From Pararhizobium gei (GTDB lineage: Bacteria; Pseudomonadota; Alphaproteobacteria; Rhizobiales; Rhizobiaceae): a DNA stretch of 64,000 bases. This document shows positions 17,268 to 25,991 of this stretch, piece after piece; position 1 is the first letter of the stretch; the number at the start of each line of letters is the position of its first letter. Under the pieces are notes generated by a model, which did not search any database, was not told where the DNA came from, and saw nothing but the letters and a program-made list of their open reading frames with translations. Both the position numbers and the translations under genes were made by a program. The stretch spans positions 124,001 to 188,000 of the forward strand of contig NZ_CP119410.1 in assembly GCF_029223885.1 (NCBI RefSeq). Reading direction: 5' to 3'.

Positions 17268-18232
17268 GCATGGACGTCGTTCTCGGTCTGGACAGTGGCG
17301 GAACGAAGACAGTCCTCGCGTTCGCGGACCGCAGCGGAAAGGTGATCTTGTCGCGCCGCGGACCGGGACTGGATCCGTCGGCCGGAAGGGGCTGGGTTGC
17401 CGAGCTGGAAACATTGCTGGATGCATGTCCGCAAAACGTAGCGGCTGCCGTGTTCGGCCTGCCCTTCCACGACGAGGTGCAACACTACAGCGACGAGCAG
17501 ACGGCGGTTACCCGGGCTCTCGTTGCCGGAAACACGCTGGTGCAGAACGACGTGCGCATCGCGTTCGACGGTGCGATGGCCGGCAAAGCGGGCGTGCTGG
17601 TTCTCGCGGGAACCGGTTCGATGGCATGGGCCAGTCTCAATGGGCGGTTTGACCCGCATATTCGTGTCGGCGGATGGGGCGATGCCTTCGGGGACGAGGG
17701 CAGCGCCTACTGGATCGGCCGTGAGGCACTTAGTGTCGTCAGCCGCCATCTGGATGCTCGTATAAATGCGCAGGCACTCTGCGAAGGCGTGTTGTCGGCA
17801 CTTGGCCTTGCGGCCAAGGATCTCATCGGCTGGTGTTACCAGCTGGAAAACCGGCGCATGGAATTCGCCCGGTTGGCGGTCACCGTTTCTGTGTTGGCCG
17901 AGAACGACAATCCAGATGCGCGCGCGATCCTTCATGCGGCGGCGGATCATCTTGCCGCTCATGTCACCGCTGCCTGGAGCCAGACGCAGGCTCTGATGCC
18001 TGTGTCGTGGAGCTATGCCGGAGGCGTGCTTTCGAGTGCCATCGTCCGACAGAGAATCGCGGCCCAGCTCGGGTTCGACCCCGTTCTGCCGCGCTTGCCG
18101 CCCGTCGGCGGCGCATTGCTGCGCGCCGCAGCGAATGCCGGCTGGTCCGTTGACGATACATGGATCGACCGCCTGTCGGCTTCACTGGACACGCTGATTT
18201 ACAACGACGATCACCAAAAAAAAGGGGAATGA
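17264..18232 (+). CDS. BadF/BadG-family N-acetylglucosamine-kinase-like sugar kinase
   Basis: 322 residues of the ASKHA fold. The phosphate-1 motif is VLGLDSGGTKTVLAF, the second phosphate motif LVLAGTGSMAW, and the sequence GGWGDAFGDEGSAYWIG is typical of the eukaryote-like N-acetylglucosamine kinase/BadF family. The adenosine motif appears late (SWSYAGGVLSSAIV). It overlaps the DeoR gene by four bases and precedes the ABC transporter, so it probably phosphorylates the imported amino sugar at O6. With the SIS-domain protein and KbaZ it fits a galactosamine-type pathway; the exact sugar is inferred. Confidence 0.85.
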   Translation: MSMDVVLGLDSGGTKTVLAFADRSGKVILSRRGPGLDPSAGRGWVAELETLLDACPQNVAAAVFGLPFHDEVQHYSDEQTAVTRALVAGNTLVQNDVRIAFDGAMAGKAGVLVLAGTGSMAWASLNGRFDPHIRVGGWGDAFGDEGSAYWIGREALSVVSRHLDARINAQALCEGVLSALGLAAKDLIGWCYQLENRRMEFARLAVTVSVLAENDNPDARAILHAAADHLAAHVTAAWSQTQALMPVSWSYAGGVLSSAIVRQRIAAQLGFDPVLPRLPPVGGALLRAAANAGWSVDDTWIDRLSASLDTLIYNDDHQKKGE

Positions 18233-18234
18233 CC

Positions 18235-19506
18235 ATGAAAAGACGTCTGTTTCTATCCACCGTATCCGCCCTGCTTATGGCGTTTCTTGCGCCCGCGATG
18301 CCCGCTTTCGCAGACGATGCCAAGCCGCTGGCCGGCCAAACATTGACCGTGCTCCTGCCGCCATGGGTGACGCTGCCCACGGAAATGACCGACCGATTTA
18401 CCGAAAAGACCGGTATCACGCTCAACAGCCAGACACTCGGCTGGGACGAAATCCGCACCAAGATCGTCACCTCGATGGTCGCCAATACCGCGCCCGGCAG
18501 CGCCACTGAGATCGACTGGTCCTGGGTTGGACAGTTCGGTGCAGCCGGCTGGTTTCAGCCGCTGGACGATATTCTCGATCCTGCAGTTCTTGCCGATCTG
18601 CCGACGTCAAAAATCTTCACCTATGACGGCAAGCTGATCGCCATCCCCTACAACAACGACTTCCGGGTGCTGATCTACAACAAGAGCCATCTCGACAAGG
18701 CCGGCATCAAGGCGCCACCGAAGACTCCCGACGAACTGCTGGCCGCCGCCAAGGCGATCAAGGCGGCCAACATCGCCGAGTATCCGATAGGCCTGCCGCT
18801 GTCGGCGACTGAAGGCAGCGCCACGGCCTGGTATCTCCTGACCAAGGCGTTCGGTGGCGAGTTGTTCGATGAGAAATTCGAGCCGCTTTTCACCGCGCCT
18901 AATTCCGCCGGCTATAAGGCCATGAGCTTCGAGATCGAGGCGCTGAAGGCGGGTTTGATTGATCCGGCTGCCACCGGCCTCAAGGATGTGGAAATCCAGG
19001 AACTGTTCAAGAGCGGCAAGATCTCGTTCGACGTCGCCGGATGGGCCGGTAATTTGGCAGTCTACACCGATGCTTCCAAGTCGCAGGTTGCAACCGACGC
19101 CAAGGCAGCGCTGATGCCGTCCGTGACGGGCAAGTCACGCACCTTCGGCCTGCCGGGTGCTCTTGGCATTCCGACGTCGGCCGAAAATAAGGACGCCGCC
19201 GTCGCCTTCATCAATTGGATGCTGGAACCGGAAACCGCGATCGCCGACTACACGTTGCTCGGTAACCTGCCGACCCGCCTCAGCGTCCTCAAGCAATTGA
19301 ACGATGCGGGCAAGCTCAAGGAAGGCGACATTCTTCTCGAACAGGCCGGCCTGGTCGAGCCCCTGTTCGCGCAGGGTACGCCCGGCTGGTACCCACAGTT
19401 TTCCAGTGCCGTTGCCAGCGCCCTGAACCAGGCTGCCAAGGGTCAGATCTCCGTCGACGACGCTGTCAAGCAGATCGCCGAAGAAGCCAAGGCGGCCCAG
19501 CAGTAA
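18235..19506 (+). CDS. CUT1-type sugar ABC transporter, substrate-binding protein
   Basis: 423 residues from the ATG at 18235, with GGGGA seven bases upstream and two bases after the kinase stop. The signal peptide ends at PAFA before DDAKPL. The mature protein is a family-1 extracellular solute-binding protein: PPWVTLPTEMTDRFTEKTGI, WDEIRTKIVTSM, and FDVAGWAGN (ligand pocket region). It delivers a sugar to the two permeases encoded next. Ligand unknown; gene context suggests an amino sugar. Confidence 0.9.
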   Translation: MKRRLFLSTVSALLMAFLAPAMPAFADDAKPLAGQTLTVLLPPWVTLPTEMTDRFTEKTGITLNSQTLGWDEIRTKIVTSMVANTAPGSATEIDWSWVGQFGAAGWFQPLDDILDPAVLADLPTSKIFTYDGKLIAIPYNNDFRVLIYNKSHLDKAGIKAPPKTPDELLAAAKAIKAANIAEYPIGLPLSATEGSATAWYLLTKAFGGELFDEKFEPLFTAPNSAGYKAMSFEIEALKAGLIDPAATGLKDVEIQELFKSGKISFDVAGWAGNLAVYTDASKSQVATDAKAALMPSVTGKSRTFGLPGALGIPTSAENKDAAVAFINWMLEPETAIADYTLLGNLPTRLSVLKQLNDAGKLKEGDILLEQAGLVEPLFAQGTPGWYPQFSSAVASALNQAAKGQISVDDAVKQIAEEAKAAQQ

Positions 19507-19602
19507 CAACCCCCGTGGCTCCCGGATCGCGGGAGCGTGGCGGGAGCCAAAGCCTGTGCATTTTATGCCGGGCGTCTCCCAAGTCAAAGAGGCCGCACGA
19601 TC

Positions 19603-20508
19603 ATGACTTCCGTATCTTCAAACGTGCGGCCTCGCTTCTACAATGGCGAGGCCGGGCTGGGGCTGGCCTTGGCCGTTCCTATCATTGTCATCATGGGGGC
19701 ACTGGTGTTCCTGCCATTGGTGACAACCTTCATCGACAGTCTTTACCGGGTGGAGCCGATGCGGGCCGGCACACCCTTCGTCGGCTTTGGCAACTACATC
19801 GCGCTCGCTACCGACAGCAATGTCAAACTCGCCTGGATCAACACGCTGATCTACGTGGCCATCGCGGTCGTGCTGGAGACCATCGGCGGTCTGGCCGCGG
19901 CGCTGTTGCTGAACAAGGTCAAGCTCGGCCGTCGCTGGCTGCTGGCGGCATTGATTTTGCCCTGGTGCCTGCCGCCGGTGGTCAACGCCGTCGTGTGGCT
20001 GTGGATCTACAATCCGAGCTACGGGCTGCTCAATGGCATTCTCCAGTCCTTCGGTATCATCGGCGAGAACAAGGTCTGGTTCAACGACCGCGAAACCGCT
20101 CTCTTTCTCGTCGCTCTGGTACATGTCTGGCGAATGATGCCGCTGACCGCGATCATTCTGCTTGCAGCCTTGCAGAGCATTCCAGCCGATCTTTACGAAG
20201 CTGCAAAACTGGATGGTGCCGGGCCCGTGAAATCCTTCAGGCTGGTGACGCTTCCCCTGATTTCCGGTGGCCTGGCCATCGCGCTCAGCCAGTCGACCGT
20301 CTTCGCCTTCAACCTGTTCGACGAAGCCTGGATCCTTACCGGTTCGAGCCTCGATACCCGCACCGTTATCATCCAGGTCTACATGTCGGCGTTCCAGAAT
20401 TTGAAATTCTCTTTCGGCATGGCGCTGTCGATCGTCGCGATGATCGCCTCGCTGCTGGTGTCGCTGATTTATGTCCTGAAGGTCTACCGCGAAACGAGGT
20501 TCGACTGA
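19603..20508 (+). CDS. sugar ABC transporter permease (MalF-like)
   Basis: 301 residues from the ATG at 19603 (AAGAGG upstream); an in-frame ATG at 19537 lacks a site. Six membrane segments and the cytoplasmic coupling motif LYEAAKLDGAGPVKSFRLVTLPLI (EAA loop) place it in the BPD inner-membrane family. Stop and next start overlap (TGATG), so it is translationally coupled to its partner permease. Confidence 0.9.
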   Translation: MTSVSSNVRPRFYNGEAGLGLALAVPIIVIMGALVFLPLVTTFIDSLYRVEPMRAGTPFVGFGNYIALATDSNVKLAWINTLIYVAIAVVLETIGGLAAALLLNKVKLGRRWLLAALILPWCLPPVVNAVVWLWIYNPSYGLLNGILQSFGIIGENKVWFNDRETALFLVALVHVWRMMPLTAIILLAALQSIPADLYEAAKLDGAGPVKSFRLVTLPLISGGLAIALSQSTVFAFNLFDEAWILTGSSLDTRTVIIQVYMSAFQNLKFSFGMALSIVAMIASLLVSLIYVLKVYRETRFD

Positions 20509-21386
20509 TGAACCGCCATATCCTCACGCTTATTCTCTCGAAATTCGGACTGACGCTGGCGGTATTGCTGCTGCTCGTCTGGTCGGTGGGACCGATCTAC
20601 TGGTCCCTGGTCACCAGCCTCACTTCGCCCACGGATCTGGTCTCGACGACGGCGCACTTCTGGCCGCCGAGCATGACTTTCGAACACTATGGCAAGCTTC
20701 TCGGCGCCACCAGCCTCTCGCAGGGCAACGAGGTGCAGTCGGTGTGGCCACAGTTCTCCAAGGCTTTTCTCAACAGCCTCATCACGTCGATCGCCAGCAC
20801 CTTGCTGACCGTCCTCATCGCGGCCTTCGGCGCCTATGCCTTCGTTCGTCTAAAATTTCCAGGCCGCGACCTCCTGTTCATTCTCGTCGTCGCAACGCTG
20901 GCGATCCCGGCCTACACGGTAATGATCCCGCTCTACCGCCTGATGATCTCGCTGAATCTGATCGACACCTTTACCGGCGTCACGCTGATCTATGTTTCGG
21001 CCTTCCTGCCTCTGGCGCTTTGGCTGATGCGCAGCGTCTATCAGTCGATGCCGATTTCGCTGGAAGAGGCTGCTTGGCTCGACGGTGCCAGCAAGGTCTA
21101 TACGCTTGTGCGTATTGTGCTGCCGCTGGCAGCACCCGGCTTGATCGCCAGCGCCATCCTGACATTCCTCAATGCCTGGGGTCAGTTTATGATTCCGCTG
21201 GTGTTCTCGCCGACGCTTGCGACCAAGCCGCTGACGGTGCTGATCCCGGAATTCGTCACTCGCAACTATGTCGATTACGGGCTGATGAACGCCGCCGGCA
21301 TACTGGCGATTATCCCGCCGGTGCTGCTGGTTCTGTTTCTCAACCGCTATCTGGTGCAGGGCCTGATGGCCGGTGCCAGCAAATAA
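20508..21386 (+). CDS. sugar ABC transporter permease (MalG-like)
   Basis: 292 residues starting at the ATG that overlaps the previous stop. A much longer open frame covers this region from 19515, but its first 330 residues are out of frame with the real upstream permease and are not coding. Six membrane segments and the EAA loop LEEAAWLDGASKVYTLVRIVLPLA are visible. It is the second pore subunit of the transporter. Confidence 0.9.
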   Translation: MNRHILTLILSKFGLTLAVLLLLVWSVGPIYWSLVTSLTSPTDLVSTTAHFWPPSMTFEHYGKLLGATSLSQGNEVQSVWPQFSKAFLNSLITSIASTLLTVLIAAFGAYAFVRLKFPGRDLLFILVVATLAIPAYTVMIPLYRLMISLNLIDTFTGVTLIYVSAFLPLALWLMRSVYQSMPISLEEAAWLDGASKVYTLVRIVLPLAAPGLIASAILTFLNAWGQFMIPLVFSPTLATKPLTVLIPEFVTRNYVDYGLMNAAGILAIIPPVLLVLFLNRYLVQGLMAGASK

Positions 21387-21431
21387 ACACCCGGACACAA
21401 AAATCATAACAAAGCATAAGGAAGCCTCGCA

Positions 21432-22388
21432 ATGAACGTTACCGAACGCGTCATCTTTGAACAATTCCCCTTCTGGGAGGGTGCGCTGTCGATCGTACTT
21501 CCGAAGGTCACGGCAAAGACCGTGATCGTCGTCGGCTGCGGAACATCATTTTATCTCGCGCAGACAATTGCAGCAGCCTTCAATCTGAACGGTCGCAATG
21601 CACTGGCGGTCCCCGGTGCCGAGTGGTCGCGCCGTCGCAACGCCTATCTGGCTGACCAATCGGACCTCTGCGTCATCGCGCTGTCGCGCAGCGGCGAATC
21701 CACAGAGACCGTTCAGGCCGTGGAAGTCAGCCGCGATGCTGGTTTCCCGACAATCGCTCTGACCTGCGAGAAGGACAGTTCGATCACCCGCGCAGCCGAA
21801 ACCGTCGTCTACATCAAGACCCATGCGGAGGAAGGCATCGTCATGACGTCGTCGGCCAGCCTGATGCTGATCGCCGGTCTGCGTATGGCCGGCGTCAAGC
21901 TGGATCCCAGCATCATCACCGCAGCAAAGGCAGGGCTTGGTGCCATGGATGCCGGCATTCGTGACCTCATCCGGGGACGAAGCCATTTCGTCTATCTCGG
22001 TGCTGGCCCGTTCTACGGCATGGCAACCGAAGGATCGTTGAAGCTGCAGGAAATGAGCATCAGCTATTCGCAGGCTTTCCACCCCATGGAATACCGCCAC
22101 GGCCCAATCAGCCTCGTTGACGAGGGCACTTTGGCCATCATTCTGTACAGCGCCGAAACCCAGGACGAGGAGGCGAAGGTGGCCGACGATATCAGGGCGA
22201 AGGGTGCTGCAATCATCGGTTTCGGCGGTCCAGGAGACCTGTCGATCCCAGCCGAGATCGAGGGGCTTGGCCAGACAATTGCCTTGCTTCCGGCACTGCA
22301 GATCATCGGCGAAAGAGTCGCCGAGGCCAAGAACATCGATACGATGGCGCCCCGCCACCTGAACAAAGTTGTCGTCCTTCACGGATGA
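21432..22388 (+). CDS. SIS-domain aldose-ketose isomerase/deaminase (AgaS/GlmS-like)
   Basis: 318 residues with two sugar-isomerase domains. The first has VVGCGTSFYLAQTIAAAF and the SRSGES phosphosugar-binding loop (LSRSGESTETVQA); the second begins near YLGAGPFYGMATEGSLKLQEMS, with the FHPMEYRHGP motif found in GlmS and AgaS relatives. Such proteins act on amino-sugar 6-phosphates. Given the kinase and KbaZ in the same locus, deamination/isomerisation of galactosamine-6-phosphate to tagatose-6-phosphate is the best guess. No glutaminase domain is present, so it is not a full GlmS. Confidence 0.85.
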   Translation: MNVTERVIFEQFPFWEGALSIVLPKVTAKTVIVVGCGTSFYLAQTIAAAFNLNGRNALAVPGAEWSRRRNAYLADQSDLCVIALSRSGESTETVQAVEVSRDAGFPTIALTCEKDSSITRAAETVVYIKTHAEEGIVMTSSASLMLIAGLRMAGVKLDPSIITAAKAGLGAMDAGIRDLIRGRSHFVYLGAGPFYGMATEGSLKLQEMSISYSQAFHPMEYRHGPISLVDEGTLAIILYSAETQDEEAKVADDIRAKGAAIIGFGGPGDLSIPAEIEGLGQTIALLPALQIIGERVAEAKNIDTMAPRHLNKVVVLHG

Positions 22389-22454
22389 CGCCTTCGTCTG
22401 TCGGCGGGTATGAGCCACCGGTCACACGGTATTGTTTCAAGATCGGAATTTAGC

Positions 22455-23534
22455 ATGGCAAATGTAGAGATATCTCAACTTCGCAAGAGTTATGGCATCG
22501 AGGAGGTCATCCACGGTGTAGACCTGTCGATCCAGGATGGCGAGTTCGTGTCGCTGATCGGAGCTTCGGGCTGCGGGAAATCCACGCTTTTGCGCATGGT
22601 TGCCGGTCTTGAAAGCATCACCGCAGGCACGATCTCACTTGATGGTCGCGTGATAAACGATGTCGCGCCGAAAAACCGCGACATTGCCATGGTGTTCCAG
22701 AACTACGCGCTCTACCCACATCTGACCGTGGCGGAAAACATGGGTTTCAGCCTTCAACTGCGCAAGGTGCCGAAGGAGCAGATCCGCAAGGAAGTTGAGG
22801 CAGCGGCCAAATTTCTTGGCTTGACGCCCTATCTCGGACGCTATCCGAAAGCCTTATCCGGCGGTCAGCGCCAGCGCGTCGCAATGGGGCGCGCCGTCGT
22901 GCGCAATCCGCAAGTGTTCCTGTTCGACGAGCCGCTGTCAAATCTCGACGCGAAGCTGCGCGTGCAGATGCGCATCGAAATCAAGTCATTGCAGAAGCGG
23001 CTCGGCACCACGTCGATCTATGTCACGCATGACCAGATGGAGGCCATGACGATGTCGGATCGTATCGTCATTCTCAACGGCGGTCGCGTGGAGCAGGTTG
23101 GTGCACCGCTCGACGTCTATGATCGACCCGCAAATCTCTTCGTTGCCACGTTCATAGGCTCGCCAGCGATGAACCTGCTGGACGGAACTCTCATACGGGA
23201 TGGAGGTCGTACGTATGCGAAGATCGCCGGCGCCGATATACCGATCGACGGTCCCATCGACGCCGCGACGGGAACGAGCATCGTGCTGGGCGTTCGACCG
23301 GAGCATATGTCGATCGACACGGGTAATGGCGATACAAACAGCTTTCCATTTGAAATCGATCTCGTTGAACCGACAGGCGCCGAATCGCATATTTACGGAC
23401 GTTGTGACAAGAGCCCGATGATTTTTGCCATGCCCGGCCGCTCGCAATTCGGTGGTGGCGACAGCGTCAGATTGACGGCCGATCCGGGGACCCTGCACAT
23501 CTTCGACAAGATGTCCGGGCAGCGTATCTCGTAG
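22455..23534 (+). CDS. sugar ABC transporter ATP-binding protein (MalK/UgpC type)
   Basis: 359 residues from the ATG at 22455 (MANVEIS); the frame is open from 22410 but that N-terminal addition is not family-like. Walker A is GASGCGKST, the signature LSGGQRQRVAMGRA, Walker B VFLFDEPLSNLD, and the switch His lies in VTHDQMEAM. The C-terminal ~120 residues form the regulatory TOBE domain. It energises the CUT1 transporter encoded upstream and closes the operon. Confidence 0.93.
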   Translation: MANVEISQLRKSYGIEEVIHGVDLSIQDGEFVSLIGASGCGKSTLLRMVAGLESITAGTISLDGRVINDVAPKNRDIAMVFQNYALYPHLTVAENMGFSLQLRKVPKEQIRKEVEAAAKFLGLTPYLGRYPKALSGGQRQRVAMGRAVVRNPQVFLFDEPLSNLDAKLRVQMRIEIKSLQKRLGTTSIYVTHDQMEAMTMSDRIVILNGGRVEQVGAPLDVYDRPANLFVATFIGSPAMNLLDGTLIRDGGRTYAKIAGADIPIDGPIDAATGTSIVLGVRPEHMSIDTGNGDTNSFPFEIDLVEPTGAESHIYGRCDKSPMIFAMPGRSQFGGGDSVRLTADPGTLHIFDKMSGQRIS

Positions 23535-23635
23535 TGCGCATAGTCTACCGACACGGAGTATAAAACGAGGCTATGAGGATATTTCGAGTGAACGAGTCCA
23601 CTAGCGAAATGCAGAGACAGGCGAACATCGCGTAA

Positions 23636-24112
23636 TTGCCCTGCTGGCGGGAGCGTTCTCGTCGTCAGTCACTGGTCAACATCCCGGAACAGCGATGGAT
23701 TCGGTTGGACGCCATGGATGCATTGGCTGATGCAGAAGCCATCGACCCTTCTATCGTCGCGCAGCTAACACCCGCATATCTTATGAAAGCGCCACCCATT
23801 CTCGCTGCGCCGGCCGCTCACCTCATCGGCGCGCATGCCCCAATCCCCGAAGCCGTCCGATGTTTCGAACGGATCGCAAGCTCGAACAAGAGACGCGCGC
23901 TCCTGCTCGTCGGCGCCGCTGCCATGGCGCGACGCGACGACGACGCTGCCGCTCGCATTCTAGACCTTCTGGAACCGGACCATCCCGGACGCCAATTGCT
24001 CTCGAGGTCCGAACCTTTACCGGCGTCGATTTTGGATGACCTGGGCAACGTGCAGCTACGAGAGGCAGTCCGGAAAAGGCTCGGAGATCGCATTGCATCC
24101 GCCGAGAACTAG
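23636..24112 (+). pseudogene. C-terminal part of an unrecognised helical (TPR-like) protein
   Basis: The frame from about 23680 on has protein-like composition (LDAMDALADAEAIDPSIVAQLTPAYLMKAPP ... RRALLLVGAAAMARRDDDAAARILDLLEPDHPGRQLL) with helix pairs resembling tetratricopeptide units. The first ~20 residues from ATG 23636 look out of frame, while another frame just upstream reads GEHRVIALLAGAFSSSVTG, suggesting a frameshift within a longer ancestral gene. It lies between the sugar operon and an insertion sequence. Function not recognised. Confidence 0.35.
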
Positions 24113-24384
24113 TCACTCCCCCGTTAAAAGCAGCTTAGCAGGCTGTTGAAGAAGTCAGTCGCGTTCGCACACGACCCCGGAATCGTCTCCGTTGTGGACG
24201 TAGATGTGTCCGACAAGGCGTCCAGCGGAGCCGAGAGCTGCCCATCCACGGCCACAGACCGGGTCGCTCTCGTCTTGTCCTTCCCATGAGAACTCTGCAC
24301 AGGCTGATGTTGGTTATGGGATGGCCCGCCCTTCCGAGGACACCGAGTATGATGTCCTTTTCTTGAAGGGAAAGGAGCAGAGCC

Positions 24385-25419
24385 ATGCAGATTTCTATTT
24401 TGGGCATCGACATCGGGAAGAACAGCTGCAGCGTTGTTGGGGTAGATGACCACGGCGCGGTAGTTGTTCGCCGGACGATGCGGCGACAGACATTGATTGA
24501 ATTCGTTGAGAAGCTACCAACCTGCGTTATCGCGATGGAGGCCTGCTGTGGTGCTCACCATCTTGGCCGGCTCTTTGCCGCGAGAGGCCATGAGATCAGG
24601 CTGATGTCGCCGGAATACGTCCGCCCATATGTAAAGGCGCAGAAGAATGATGACAGAGATGCCGAGGGCATTGCCGAGGCGGCGTCTCGACCGACGATGC
24701 GGTTTGTCGAACTGAAGAGCCAGGAGCAGTTGGATATCCAGACGTTGCATCGGGTTCGATCCCGGCTGGTTGCGGAGCGAACGACCTTGATCAATCAGCT
24801 CCGTGCCGTTCTTCTTGAGAGAGGTGTCATATTCGCCGCGGGCCGCGTGAAGTTCGAGAGCGCTCTGGACGGTCTCCTTGCCGAAGCTGATGAGATCCTG
24901 TCACCGCGCATCCGCAGCCTGGTCAGCGAATTGCGGGACGAATGGCGAATGCTTGACAAGAAGATCGAGGCATTGAACGCTGAGTTCGTAGCACTCGCCA
25001 GGCACAACAGTGCGATGCGCCGCCTGACATCGATTCCCGGCATTGGCGTGCTCAACGCCACGGCACTTGTTGCCGCAATTGGTGACGCCGGTAGTTTTAA
25101 GCATGCCCGAGATCTCGGAGCATGGTTGGGGCTTGTGCCACGACAGTTCACCACCGGAGGCAAGGCACGTCTGCTTGGGATAACAAAGCGCGGCAACACC
25201 TATCTGCGAACTTTGCTGGTCCACGGCGCTCGAGCGGCAATGCACACGCTCAGTCAAAGTGACACGCCAATCGGGCAATGGCTCCAGACGATGTTGTCCC
25301 GAGGCGTCCACCGCAATGTCGTGATCGTGGCCCTTGCAAACAAGCTCGCGCGTATCGCCTGGGCGGTGTTGCGCAAGGGACAGCCCTATGAGCGGGCCTA
25401 TGGTGTAGCGGTAGTCTGA
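24385..25419 (+). CDS. IS110-family (IS1111-type) DEDD transposase
   Basis: 344 residues. The N-terminal RuvC-like domain shows the DEDD residues: Asp9 in GIDIGK, Glu52 in AMEACCG, Asp89 and Asp92 in KNDDRDAEGIAEAA. A coiled segment follows (RSRLVAERTTLINQLRAVLLERG), then the C-terminal transposase domain with SIPGIGVLNATALVAAIGD and GITKRGNTYLRTLLVHGARA. This family acts without flanking target duplications and, in recent work, is guided by a bridge RNA made from the element's non-coding end. GGAAAGGAG precedes the ATG. The gene looks intact. Confidence 0.93.
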   Translation: MQISILGIDIGKNSCSVVGVDDHGAVVVRRTMRRQTLIEFVEKLPTCVIAMEACCGAHHLGRLFAARGHEIRLMSPEYVRPYVKAQKNDDRDAEGIAEAASRPTMRFVELKSQEQLDIQTLHRVRSRLVAERTTLINQLRAVLLERGVIFAAGRVKFESALDGLLAEADEILSPRIRSLVSELRDEWRMLDKKIEALNAEFVALARHNSAMRRLTSIPGIGVLNATALVAAIGDAGSFKHARDLGAWLGLVPRQFTTGGKARLLGITKRGNTYLRTLLVHGARAAMHTLSQSDTPIGQWLQTMLSRGVHRNVVIVALANKLARIAWAVLRKGQPYERAYGVAVV

Positions 25420-25654
25420 GCTATTGGCTGCCAGGAGCGCAGCCTACGATGTTTGCGAGTGGAATGGAGATGGCCTGACAGTTGATCGGCGTTCAGATAG
25501 CCCCGGCGTGGAAATGGTTCTTTGAAACCGTGTTGGTTATCGTGGCTCTGGACGTGCGGATATTTATCTTGGCTACGGCCTGACCGTAAGACCGAATACG
25601 TTGAAGCAGACTGCACAGGAAATCAAAAAACAACTTGCAAACAGGGCGGGCCAT
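25420..25654 (+). ncRNA. candidate bridge RNA region in the right end of the IS1111-type element
   Basis: About 235 bases without a coding frame lie between the transposase stop and the right inverted repeat. In IS1111-group elements this is where the guide (bridge) RNA is encoded, with loops that pair to the target and the donor ends. Assignment rests on position only; folds and loop complementarity were not computed. Confidence 0.4.
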
Positions 25655-25663
25655 ACGTTCCAC

Positions 25664-25899
25664 ACGGAACTGAGCCGGCAGGCCACCGTATTCTGCCCGC
25701 CAGCGGTAATATGTAACTTCCGTCACGCCTATCGACCGGATCGCCTCCGCCATCGATTTGCCCTGAGCATTCAGCACGTCAAACTGACGAAGCTTCGTGA
25801 CGATCTCTTCTGCCTTGTGTCTTTTCGCTGCCATTCCAATGTCCTTCTTCGGCTCATAAGCCATACTTCAAGAAGGATCACTTTCCAGGGGGCAGACCA
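25664..25899 (-). mobile_element. truncated IS3-family element: terminal repeat plus start of orfA
   Basis: Reading the minus strand, TGGTCTGCCCCCTGGAAAG starts at 25899 and is a typical IS3-family end. OrfA then begins at 25834 with MAAKRHKAEEIVTKLRQFD and continues to SIGVTEVTYYRWRAEYGG before the frame runs into the IS1111-type element. orfB and the other end are missing on this side and were not found left of the IS110 element either. Confidence 0.75.
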
Positions 25900-25991
25900 A
25901 ATCGTCTCCGAAAATACCAATACGCCGACCGCGATGATCGGCGCGAAAGAGGCGGCCATGATGTTGGAAGTCCTTTAATTCCAATAACACT

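Larger units (their letters stand above)
24312..25664 (+). mobile_element. IS110-family element, IS1111 group
   Basis: The single transposase gene is flanked by an exact 11-base inverted repeat, ATGGCCCGCCC at 24321-24331 and GGGCGGGCCAT at 25644-25654. Subterminal repeats of this kind define the IS1111 group; true ends lie a few bases outside and are approximate here. The left end is short (about 60-70 bases before the ATG) and the right end long (about 235 bases after the stop), as expected for this group. The element abuts a truncated IS3 orfA on its right side. Confidence 0.75.

Noticed and set aside
19515..21386. 623-residue open frame across both permeases
   Set aside because: Its first ~330 residues are out of frame with a clear MalF-like permease at 19603-20508. 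Only the part from 20508 is a real gene.
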